Source: Ruegeria sp. HKCCA6707 (GTDB lineage Bacteria; Pseudomonadota; Alphaproteobacteria; Rhodobacterales; Rhodobacteraceae). Taken from it: a DNA stretch of 64,000 nt. A model generated the notes under the pieces. The model was given only the letters and a program-made list of their open reading frames with translations. It was not told where the DNA came from and did no database searches. How positions within the stretch are numbered: the first letter of the stretch is position 1; the number at the start of each line of letters is the position of its first letter. The translations under genes and the position numbers were made by a program. The stretch lies in the NCBI RefSeq assembly GCF_013033515.1, contig NZ_WQEG01000005.1:186001-250000 (forward strand), read 5' to 3'. Shown piece after piece: positions 46,218 to 53,927 of this stretch.

Positions 46218-48289
46218 AGTCCGAAACTGCCAAAGGGTATAAAGCGCACCGGATCGCCAGGCTGAATATGCTGCGCGCCGTCGCCAAGCTCGACCAGCCC
46301 TTCGGCCCAGCTGAGCCCGCTGATCCGGCCAGACCCTTCCGAACGAAACACTTCGACGCGCCCGTCCCGCAAACGCGCGCGAAGGTATTCCCGACGACCG
46401 GGCTTTTTACGCTTTTCAAACGCTGCGGGCACATCGAACCCTTGTGGCTCCTTCCACCCCTCACCCGCCATCAACCCCAGCGCAGGACGGGCAAAAATCA
46501 GGGTGCAGACCATGGCCGCCACGGGATTCCCTGGCAGGCCAAATACAGGGGTGCCGCCCCACATGCCCAAGGCCAGTGGACGGCCAGGTTTCAACGCTAT
46601 CCGCCATTCTTGCATCGCACCTGCCTGACGCAACAGGGCCGAGACATGATCTTCGTCACCCGCCGACGCGCCGCCACTGGTCAGGATCACATCGGCCTTA
46701 TCAGAGGCCTGATCCAACCGGGCGCGCAACATCTCGCGATCATCGGCGACGCGGCCCATGTCGACCGGCTGAAACCCCATGCGCGCCATCATGGACAGCA
46801 GCATCGGGCGGTTGGCGTCAAAAATCTGCCCAGGCCCTACCGGGTCGCCGGGTTCGATCAACTCATCCCCGGTCGACAGGACAGCAACACGCAAAGGGGC
46901 TTGCGCTGCCACCTCGGCCACGCCCACAGCGGACAACAAGGCAAGATCTGCCGGAGTCAGACGGCGCCCCTTGGACAGCGCCAACGCGCCTTGCGCCACG
47001 TCCTCGCCTGCTTTGCGGGTGTTGGCGCCCTGCTTCAGCGGCCCGTGAAAGGCGATATGACCGTCCTGAACGGTAACATCCTCTTCCAGGATCACCGTGT
47101 CCACTCCCTCGGGCAGGGCCGCACCGGTCAAAACGCGCAATGCGTGACCTTCAGGGACCGCACCGTCAAACGGGATACCCGCCGCCGCGCGTCCGGGGGT
47201 CAGGGGTAATACGTGGCTGCCCTCGGACATGGCCCCCGCAAACCCATAGCCGTCCACTGCCGTATTGGGCTGCGGCGGATTGGACCGTTGTGCCACAACG
47301 TCCTCGGCCAGCACCCGGCCAATCGCGTCCTGCAAAGCGACGGTTTCGGGCGCGGTGACAGGGCGCAAGCGGTCCTTCAGCAAGGCCAGAGCCTCATCAA
47401 CCGGCGTCCAATTGACCCCGGCGGGCAAGGCGAAACAGTCATTCCTGAGTGGCGACGGAGCGATATCCGGCTTTTGTTGTGACACCCCTAAAATCCACCC
47501 TTCCTCTGCCGCGCTGACATCAAGTGCCTGCGCCAATTCCTGTTCCGACATCGCCGCCAGCCACAGTGCAACCTGTTCAACCTGCCAGGCGTCCTTGATC
47601 TGACCATCCGGTGCTGCGCCCAGTTTCAACGAAGGCCAGATTTCCACGAAGGCCACCGGTCTGTCCAGCGGATGGAACGGCCAAACCGCCACCTGCCCCT
47701 CGAATGCACGGCGCAAACGGTTGAGCACGGGCAACCCCATCATCACCTGTCCACCCACCGCCCCGGCGCCCCCCATCTGCCAGCATGTGAAACTGCCCTT
47801 GGCCTCGGGTATCAGTTCTACCCGGCGTCGTTCGGGAAACGGGTTATGATAGCTTGACCTGGTTTTTGGCAACCCGTCGATCTTACGCTGCAACCCGTTG
47901 AACCAGAACGGCCCTTTGCCCCCGAACCTCAGGTTGATCTGGCCCGCCAGATCGAAACGGTTATTGGCCGTGGGTGTGTCCTGAATATGGGTTTCAAACC
48001 AGTCCCAAAGACGCAGCGGATCATCCGATCCGGTCAACGCCTGGGCAAAGCCTTTGGGATAGCCAAAAGGGAAATCGAACCCCAAACACAAGCGTCGCCC
48101 GGCCCGGATCTCGGCGTCAATCAGACTGTGCAACCAGCGTTCTGCGATCTGGCGGTTTCGATGATAGACCGGCTCTTCGGCGGACCTGCCTCGCACAACA
48201 CAAGACCAGATTGCATCTTTGCGGGGTCTTGGGCCAGTGTCTTTTCCACCAGACCAATCGACCATCGCAAAGCTGTCAAATCCGGTCAC
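46214..48289 (-). CDS. DUF429-like domain fused to molybdopterin molybdotransferase MoeA
   Basis: 691 residues, about 280 longer than MoeA. Residues 1-~270 start FDSFAMVDWSGGKDTG and include LCLGFDFPFGYPKGFA and VEIWPSLKLG, an RNase H-like pattern like DUF429. Residues ~285-691 are full MoeA: NTAVDGYGFAGA, RVLTGAALPEGVDTVI, LSTGDELIEPGDPVG, TSGGASAGDED and FGLPGNPVAAM. MoeA inserts molybdate into molybdopterin. The role of the N-terminal domain is unknown. It overlaps mobB by four bases. Confidence 0.9.
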   Translation of the reverse strand: MTGFDSFAMVDWSGGKDTGPRPRKDAIWSCVVRGRSAEEPVYHRNRQIAERWLHSLIDAEIRAGRRLCLGFDFPFGYPKGFAQALTGSDDPLRLWDWFETHIQDTPTANNRFDLAGQINLRFGGKGPFWFNGLQRKIDGLPKTRSSYHNPFPERRRVELIPEAKGSFTCWQMGGAGAVGGQVMMGLPVLNRLRRAFEGQVAVWPFHPLDRPVAFVEIWPSLKLGAAPDGQIKDAWQVEQVALWLAAMSEQELAQALDVSAAEEGWILGVSQQKPDIAPSPLRNDCFALPAGVNWTPVDEALALLKDRLRPVTAPETVALQDAIGRVLAEDVVAQRSNPPQPNTAVDGYGFAGAMSEGSHVLPLTPGRAAAGIPFDGAVPEGHALRVLTGAALPEGVDTVILEEDVTVQDGHIAFHGPLKQGANTRKAGEDVAQGALALSKGRRLTPADLALLSAVGVAEVAAQAPLRVAVLSTGDELIEPGDPVGPGQIFDANRPMLLSMMARMGFQPVDMGRVADDREMLRARLDQASDKADVILTSGGASAGDEDHVSALLRQAGAMQEWRIALKPGRPLALGMWGGTPVFGLPGNPVAAMVCTLIFARPALGLMAGEGWKEPQGFDVPAAFEKRKKPGRREYLRARLRDGRVEVFRSEGSGRISGLSWAEGLVELGDGAQHIQPGDPVRFIPFGSFGL

Positions 48290-48777
48290 AAACCGACCTC
48301 GTGCAGGATGAAATCTGCAATCGCGGCCGTATCGTTCAAATCGAAAACCGGACGATCCAGAGACAGCGGCACGTCGCTGGCAACAGCGCGGATCGTGTCA
48401 TTGCCCGTTGCAATCAGGGCGTTGCCCGGTTCTTGCCGAAACGCCTCGATCTTGGGATGTGCCTCTCGTTTGTATCCTTCGATCAACACCAGATCGACCG
48501 GAGATAGGCGAGCCAGAAGATCCGACAGTCGTGGCTCCTCGGCCCCGCGCAGTTCTTGCATCAGCGCCACGCGCTGACCCGAGGCCAAAAGCACTTCGTT
48601 CGCGCCTGCTGTGCGATGGCGATAACTGTCACGGCCCGGCTGATCAACGTCAAAGCTGTGATGCGCGTGCTTCACGGTCGAGACCGAGAAACCACGGTCA
48701 GTGATCTCGGCCACCAACCGCTCCATCAACCCGGTCTTGCCCGCATTCTTCCAGCCGGTGACGCCATAGACTCTCAT
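48286..48777 (-). CDS. mobB: Molybdopterin-guanine dinucleotide biosynthesis protein MobB
   Basis: 163 residues. P-loop GVTGWKNAGKTGLMERLV near the start, then HAHHSFDVDQPGRDSYRHR and LVLIEGYKREAHPKIE, define this GTP-binding accessory of MobA. It overlaps both mobA and the MoeA fusion by four bases. Confidence 0.94.
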   Translation of the reverse strand: MRVYGVTGWKNAGKTGLMERLVAEITDRGFSVSTVKHAHHSFDVDQPGRDSYRHRTAGANEVLLASGQRVALMQELRGAEEPRLSDLLARLSPVDLVLIEGYKREAHPKIEAFRQEPGNALIATGNDTIRAVASDVPLSLDRPVFDLNDTAAIADFILHEVGL

Positions 48778-49418
48778 GCCAGCCTCAACAGTTCTTGCGC
48801 GCGGGTCAGGTCGTCGGGCGTGTTCACATTGAAAAACGGATCAAAGGGTTCAGCAGGGAACAATGCCTCACGCCCCTGATGCTTGTCCGTCCACAGCACC
48901 ACCTTGCGCAGACCGTCTTGCAATTCAGCCCGCAAATCATCGCGCAACGCCACGGGCCAGAGCCCAAAGGTCGGGTGCCGGTTGACCCGCTTGCCACCGC
49001 CGGATTTCAGCACCTCATCGCTCGAACGTGGTGTCGTGGCCAGAACCAGCGGATGCGCTTGCCCCGCGGCCGCGTGTTGCAGACGCGCCACCAGATCATG
49101 CGGAAAGAATGGCGTATCCGCTGCAGCGGTGACGATACTGTCGGCTCCCTGCCCTGCTGCCCAATCCAACCCAGCCAGAACCCCGGCCAAAGGCCCTGCA
49201 AAGCCCTCTATGGAGTCCGGCACAACAGGCAGCCCAAGATCTGCAAACCGCGCCGGATCACCATTGGCATTCAGTGCAAGCCCACCCACTTGTGGCGCCA
49301 GGCGTTCAACAACATAGGACAACAGGCTCTGCCCGCCGATCTGCAACAGACCCTTGTCACCGCCACCCATACGCGTCGCCAAACCGCCCGCCAGTATCAC
49401 GCCCAGAGGTTTTCCCAT
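48774..49418 (-). CDS. mobA: Molybdenum cofactor guanylyltransferase MobA
   Basis: 214 residues from the ATG at 49418, which has AAGGGACGGG upstream; one at 49436 is weaker. The nucleotidyltransferase loop LAGGLATRMGGGDKGL at 7-22 and TAAADTPFFPHDLVARL near 95 are characteristic. It attaches GMP to molybdopterin, giving the form used by DMSO-reductase-family enzymes such as formate dehydrogenase. First gene of mobA-mobB-moeA. Confidence 0.95.
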   Translation of the reverse strand: MGKPLGVILAGGLATRMGGGDKGLLQIGGQSLLSYVVERLAPQVGGLALNANGDPARFADLGLPVVPDSIEGFAGPLAGVLAGLDWAAGQGADSIVTAAADTPFFPHDLVARLQHAAAGQAHPLVLATTPRSSDEVLKSGGGKRVNRHPTFGLWPVALRDDLRAELQDGLRKVVLWTDKHQGREALFPAEPFDPFFNVNTPDDLTRAQELLRLA

Positions 49419-49477
49419 TCCCGTCCCTTGATTCATTCACCGCAGCGGAACAACCTTTGAGGCTTTGTAGATCGAAC

Positions 49478-50431
49478 TCAGTTCAATTGAAACGCGGTTG
49501 GATACAGATGGTGCAGGACAAACAACCAAAGTATCAGCGTTCCGACAGACAAAAAGGATGTCATGGACACGATATGGGCCGCCAGTTTGGGCTCTTGATC
49601 ATAGTGTTTGGCCAAAAGGAAAACGTTTTTCGCCGTGGGCACCGCCGATGACACGGTTGCCGCGATGGTCCACAGCGGATCGAGGCCAATCAGATGCGCC
49701 GCCAGCAGGACCAGCCCCGGTGCAACGATCAGCTTTGCACCCGTCAGGAACAGAAGCAGCGGCCCGGTCTGGACAATGGTACGCACGCTTGTCGTAAATC
49801 CGATGGCAAACAGCGCAACAGCCGCCAAACCCTGGCTGAGCAGTTCAAGATAGTCCGAGACGGCGTTCGAGAAACCAAGCCCGGTCGCAGAATAGGCAAC
49901 ACCCAACAAAGTTGCAGCAATAATCGGGTTCTTCAGGACATTCAGAATGATTTTGTAGATTGGCGTCCTAACCCCCGCTTTGTGACCTGCGGTGGTTTCA
50001 AGCGTTGTGGTCATGATCAACAGCAATATGGCCACGACCAGATTGGCCAGCACAGCCGGCAACGCGCCTTTGGACCCAAATATCGCATGCAAGATCGGCA
50101 GGGCCACCAGCGCCGTGTTCGAAGCCACGGCAGCAAACGCCGCGACCGTGGCCGATCCGGCGTGAAAACCCGTCATGCCTTTGAGAATGAGAAACAAAAC
50201 CACAAACAGCGCCAGCAGAGTCCCGCCATAAGCGATGTAGAAGCCATAGTTCAGAAGGTTGGTGAACTCTTCCTGACCAATCAGATAAAACATGATGGCC
50301 GGGATCAGGACAAAGACTGCGAATTGCACCAACGCATCTGAGGTATCTTCGCTCAGCAGCTTGGTCCAGGAAAAGACATATCCCGTCACGATGACTGCGA
50401 AAACAGGGGCTATGAGGTTGATGAGTTCCAT
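49478..50431 (-). CDS. AEC-family permease (auxin efflux carrier type)
   Basis: 317 residues from the ATG at 50431; a GTG two codons earlier is possible. About ten membrane spans in two halves are seen, with FVLIPAIMFYLIGQEEF near 47 and AKNVFLLAKHYDQEPKLAAH near 270 as conserved AEC segments. Bacterial members transport malate, malonate or other carboxylates; the substrate here is unknown. Confidence 0.88.
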   Translation of the reverse strand: MELINLIAPVFAVIVTGYVFSWTKLLSEDTSDALVQFAVFVLIPAIMFYLIGQEEFTNLLNYGFYIAYGGTLLALFVVLFLILKGMTGFHAGSATVAAFAAVASNTALVALPILHAIFGSKGALPAVLANLVVAILLLIMTTTLETTAGHKAGVRTPIYKIILNVLKNPIIAATLLGVAYSATGLGFSNAVSDYLELLSQGLAAVALFAIGFTTSVRTIVQTGPLLLFLTGAKLIVAPGLVLLAAHLIGLDPLWTIAATVSSAVPTAKNVFLLAKHYDQEPKLAAHIVSMTSFLSVGTLILWLFVLHHLYPTAFQLN

Positions 50432-50541
50432 ATTCACCCGGGCAAAAATGCACCCGCTTTGCTGTTCGTATTATCGCCGCTTAACGAACATCTATCAGAA
50501 ACGGCTGAAATTCCTAACCACTGCTGTCAGATGATGGAAAC

Positions 50542-51483
50542 TCAGGACTGCGCGCTTTTTCGTTTATGCTTTTTATCTTCATGCGGAACCGTTGCCGGAT
50601 CCACATCGCGCACCAAACGGTCCTCACCCGACAGACAGACAAACCGCTGACCCCGCATCCGCCCAATCAAAGTCAGCCCAACCTCACGCGCAATCTCGAC
50701 GCCCCAGGCGGTAAAGCCCGAGCGGGAGGCCAGCACAGGAATGCCCATCATCGCCGTTTTGATCACCATCTCGGAAGTCAGTCGCCCGGTCGTGTATAGG
50801 ATCTTATCCGCAGCGCTTTCACCTTCGGACAGCATCCAGCCAGCAATCTTATCAACGGCGTTATGGCGGCCCACATCCTCCATATAGACCAACGGGCGGT
50901 TTTCGTGGCACAGCACGGTGCCGTGAATGGCCCCGGCCTCAAGATAAAGCGATGGGGTGCGGTTGATCTTGGCGGCCAGATCATACAGCCACGAGGTGCG
51001 CACCGACACCTGCGGCAGGCGCACATCCTCAAGCCCTTCCATCATGTCGCCAAAGACCGTCCCCACCGCGCAGCCACTGGTGCGGGTCTTTTTCTTCAGC
51101 TTGTCCTCGTATGAGGTTTGCCGCGCGGTGCGCACCACAACGGTTTCCAGATCATCATCATAATCGACCCGGGTGATCTGATCATCCGTCAGCAGCATGC
51201 CCTGATTGCGCAGAAAGCCCAGCGCCAGATATTCAGGATAGTCGCCAATGGTCATGGCCGTCACGATTTCCTGAGAGTTGAGGAAAATCGTCAGCGGGCG
51301 TTCCTCAACCACGGAAATCTGGCTGACATCGCCGTTCTGATCCACACCTTCGACCGCGCGGGTCAGGCGAGCCGCCCTTGGATCTGGTGCGATCACATAG
51401 TCTGACAGGTCAAGCTCCGTGGCCAATTGCAACCCCTCCCCAAGACGGCTACTGCTGCTCTTGGCACCATAGGATCTCACCAT
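50542..51483 (-). CDS. fdhD: Formate dehydrogenase accessory sulfurtransferase FdhD
   Basis: 313 residues from the ATG at 51483. FdhD carries sulfur from a cysteine desulfurase to the molybdenum cofactor of formate dehydrogenase. EERPLTIFLNSQEIVTAMTI near 60, HENRPLVYMEDVGRHNAVDK near 195 and TTGRLTSEMVIKTAMMGIPV near 228 are family hallmarks. The usual C-x2-C loop reads TSGC138-AVG: one Cys only. The start codon overlaps that of divergent azlC in a CATG palindrome, so one start may be misplaced. Confidence 0.93.
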   Translation of the reverse strand: MVRSYGAKSSSSRLGEGLQLATELDLSDYVIAPDPRAARLTRAVEGVDQNGDVSQISVVEERPLTIFLNSQEIVTAMTIGDYPEYLALGFLRNQGMLLTDDQITRVDYDDDLETVVVRTARQTSYEDKLKKKTRTSGCAVGTVFGDMMEGLEDVRLPQVSVRTSWLYDLAAKINRTPSLYLEAGAIHGTVLCHENRPLVYMEDVGRHNAVDKIAGWMLSEGESAADKILYTTGRLTSEMVIKTAMMGIPVLASRSGFTAWGVEIAREVGLTLIGRMRGQRFVCLSGEDRLVRDVDPATVPHEDKKHKRKSAQS

Positions 51484-52192
51484 GGCAATCACCACAAGCA
51501 AGTCATATTTCTGGACGGGTTTTCGCGAAGGTCTGCCCTTTGTGATCGTCGTTGGCCCGTTCGGAATGCTGTTTGGGGTCTTCGCGACCGAGGCCGGGCT
51601 GAACATCGCGCAAACCATTGCCTTCTCTGCCACCGTCTTTGCCGGTGCGGCCCAGTTTACCGCGTTGCAATTGCTGCAGGACAATACACCCACAGTGATT
51701 ATTCTGGCCTCTGCGTTGGCGGTTAATTTGCGGGTGGCGATGTATTCGGCCTCGCTGACCCCCTATCTGGGTGCCGCACCACTTTGGCAAAGGGCCTGCG
51801 CTGCTTATCTGATCGTGGATCAATCCTATGCCTGCTCGATCGTCCGGTTCGAGGCAGAGCCCGAGCTGACCACAAAACAGCGTATGGCCTATTTCGTCGG
51901 ATGCGTCAGCCCGGTGGCTCCGATCTGGATTCTGATGACCTATCTGGGCGCGGTTCTGGGTGCTCAGATCCCTGACAGCTGGGCGCTGGACTTTGCGTTG
52001 CCGATTGCCTTTCTGGCGATGATCGGACCGATGATGCGCACGCTGCCTCATGTGATAGCCGCCCTTGTTGCGATTGTTGTCGCGCTGCTTACCGTTCAGG
52101 TTCCGGCCAATCTGGGCCTGCTGATCGCCGGAGTCGCTGGCATGATGGCAGGCGCGCAGGCCGAACTGGCGCTGGAGAGGCACAAGCGATGA
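51482..52192 (+). CDS. azlC: AzlC-family branched-chain amino acid exporter, large subunit
   Basis: 236 residues. FREGLPFVIVVGPFGMLFGV near 14 and FAGAAQFTALQLL near 54 are the AzlC signatures, with about seven membrane spans. With AzlD it exports branched-chain amino acids. AGGATCTCACC precedes the ATG. It overlaps azlD by four bases. Confidence 0.92.
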   Translation: MAITTSKSYFWTGFREGLPFVIVVGPFGMLFGVFATEAGLNIAQTIAFSATVFAGAAQFTALQLLQDNTPTVIILASALAVNLRVAMYSASLTPYLGAAPLWQRACAAYLIVDQSYACSIVRFEAEPELTTKQRMAYFVGCVSPVAPIWILMTYLGAVLGAQIPDSWALDFALPIAFLAMIGPMMRTLPHVIAALVAIVVALLTVQVPANLGLLIAGVAGMMAGAQAELALERHKR

Positions 52193-52521
52193 CAACGGTA
52201 AGTGCAACAACCATCTGGATCCTGATCATCGGCCTTGCGATTGGCAGCTTTGCGCTGCGTTTTACCTTTATCGGGCTTGTCGGTGACCGCCCGATACCAT
52301 CCTGGCTATTGCGGCATCTGCGTTATACCGCCGTGGCGATCATTCCAGCTTTGATCGCGCCGCTGGTCGTGTGGCCCGCAGCGACCGACGGCCAGCCTGA
52401 TCTGCCACGCATGGCCGCAGCAGCCGTGGCATTGACAGTCGGCTTGGTCACAAAAAAAGTGCTGACAGCGATCTTTTCCGGGGCCGCTGTGCTCTATGCC
52501 TTGCTTTACTTAATTGGTTGA
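52189..52521 (+). CDS. azlD: AzlD-family amino acid exporter, small subunit
   Basis: 110 residues with four membrane spans, the usual AzlD size. LRFTFIGLVGDRPIPSWLLR near 24 and YTAVAIIPALIAPLVVWP near 45 are characteristic. It pairs with AzlC. The 3' end overlaps the convergent lipoprotein gene by 12 bases. Confidence 0.9.
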   Translation: MTTVSATTIWILIIGLAIGSFALRFTFIGLVGDRPIPSWLLRHLRYTAVAIIPALIAPLVVWPAATDGQPDLPRMAAAAVALTVGLVTKKVLTAIFSGAAVLYALLYLIG

Positions 52522-53151
52522 AGCCCCATCCAACGCGTTCAATTGCGCGTTGTTGGCTGCAAGACCTTTTTGCAAATCCGCGTCATCGTTTTCGCGATAT
52601 TCAGCTGTCTGAACACCGGGCAAAGCGCCAAACTGCTCGGACAGCTTGACCGGATAAAAAGTGGTGCTGATCCCTTCGAACCCGGGCACCTGCTGAAGCA
52701 ATTGCGCGGTTGCATTTGCACAGAACGCACCCGCGACCGGCCCGGATTGCTTGGCCAGTTGCAATGCGATTTCTGCCTGTTGTGGCGTAACTTCAATCGT
52801 CTGGATACGGGCGTAATGCGTTTCGCGCGCATGACTGCTGCGATAAGCCCGTTCGACATTTGGAGTTATTCCGTAGAGCACATCATCCTTGATCGGCACA
52901 ACATCCGCGCGGAACGAACCTGCCGGGTCAAAGATCACACGCTCGCTACCGCTGATCATCAACGAGGTATGCGCACCCGATCCGTTGCGCGTGCTGATCA
53001 TGGTGTAGAGCGTCAAAGTCGAGGGCCCTGGGTCGCGATAAGACCTGGCAACGATCTCGGCCTGCTCCGCCTGCGGGCGTTGCGACCCGGCGCAGCTTGC
53101 CAACACCGCAAGTATCAGACAAGCAGTCAGAACCCTGAACACAGGTGTCAC
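52510..53151 (-). CDS. Conserved hypothetical lipoprotein
   Basis: 213 residues from a GTG at 53151 with GAGG upstream. A lipoprotein signal (VLTACLILAVLASC, lipobox LASC) is followed by a domain with TLYTMISTRNGSGAHTSLMI, SERVIFDPAGSFRADVVP and SSHARETHYARIQTIEVTP. A cysteine in GAFCANATAQLL and the preceding His residues hint at a papain/NlpC-like hydrolase fold, but this is only a pattern guess. Function is unknown. Confidence 0.78.
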   Translation of the reverse strand: MTPVFRVLTACLILAVLASCAGSQRPQAEQAEIVARSYRDPGPSTLTLYTMISTRNGSGAHTSLMISGSERVIFDPAGSFRADVVPIKDDVLYGITPNVERAYRSSHARETHYARIQTIEVTPQQAEIALQLAKQSGPVAGAFCANATAQLLQQVPGFEGISTTFYPVKLSEQFGALPGVQTAEYRENDDADLQKGLAANNAQLNALDGASTN

Positions 53152-53163
53152 CTCAAAGAAAGC

Positions 53164-53298
53164 TTAAGACGCAAACACCGCCAGGAACAGGCACAGGAGG
53201 GCGATGACCACAACGCACCACGTTGTGAATTTGATGAAGCCATCGAAAGTTTTGGTTTGGACGGTGATATCCATCTCGCCGTGCTTGTGTTCAGCCAT
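53164..53298 (-). CDS. aa3-type cytochrome c oxidase subunit IV
   Basis: 44 residues from the ATG at 53298. HKHGEMDITVQTKTFDGFIK is the polar N-terminus and FTTWCVVVIALLCLFLAVFA the single membrane helix, matching the bacterial subunit IV (CtaI-type) of aa3 oxidase. It is encoded alone, away from catalytic subunits, as I recall for related species. Confidence 0.85.
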   Translation of the reverse strand: MAEHKHGEMDITVQTKTFDGFIKFTTWCVVVIALLCLFLAVFAS

Positions 53299-53366
53299 GA
53301 TCTAAAGATTCCCAATTCGCGTGTTTACGAGGTTGGATAATGCAATTTTCAGCCCCTGTCACCACG

Positions 53367-53927
53367 TCATTCGCGCGCACCTTCACGCGATGGAAAAACC
53401 GAGCATCCCGGGTATCCGAACCCCCAACGCCAAGGCAGACCGCTGCACGGACCACCACCAAAACGCACCGCCAAGAACATGGCTTCTGCGGTGATGGAAT
53501 GAACCTGCCCGATCTGATCCTCCGTCATATCGTACCGCTCGGCATAGTCAGAAGCGAATTCCTGACCATGTGTCTTCACGCAGGACCGTAAAGCTTCATC
53601 AGCAGTCAAACGCGCCTTGAAACTGTCTTCTGCTGTAAGCGCGCCTCCTGCTGAATGGTAGGCTTTGTCATGCGTTATACAGCAGTATTCCCAAGGCGGA
53701 TGCGCTTCATAGAGCGCACTGAATTTGGGAAAGGTATCAGCCACAAGGCGCCAACTGCTGGAGAGACCACCGGAACATCCATCGGTCTCAAACGGGGTCA
53801 GATCGGCGTCACCCCGTTGATCCATCAAAGCGCGATGCGCCGGCATCTCAATGCTGCTCATGATGTCTTGCGCCTGCACAGGGGTCGCGCAGACCAACAG
53901 AAGGCACAGACTGTTACGGATTGTCAT
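53367..53927 (-). CDS. Exported phospholipase A2-like protein
   Basis: 186 residues from the ATG at 53927. Signal peptide ~1-20 (VCATPVQAQ). The PLA2 active-site helix C82-C83-x2-H86-D87 is in PWEYCCITHDKAYHSAGG, preceded by TDGCSGGLSSSW in place of the calcium loop. Several further cysteines allow disulfides. It would cut phospholipid acyl chains in the periplasm. It overlaps the glycerophosphodiesterase gene by 14 bases. Confidence 0.82.
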   Translation of the reverse strand: MTIRNSLCLLLVCATPVQAQDIMSSIEMPAHRALMDQRGDADLTPFETDGCSGGLSSSWRLVADTFPKFSALYEAHPPWEYCCITHDKAYHSAGGALTAEDSFKARLTADEALRSCVKTHGQEFASDYAERYDMTEDQIGQVHSITAEAMFLAVRFGGGPCSGLPWRWGFGYPGCSVFPSREGARE

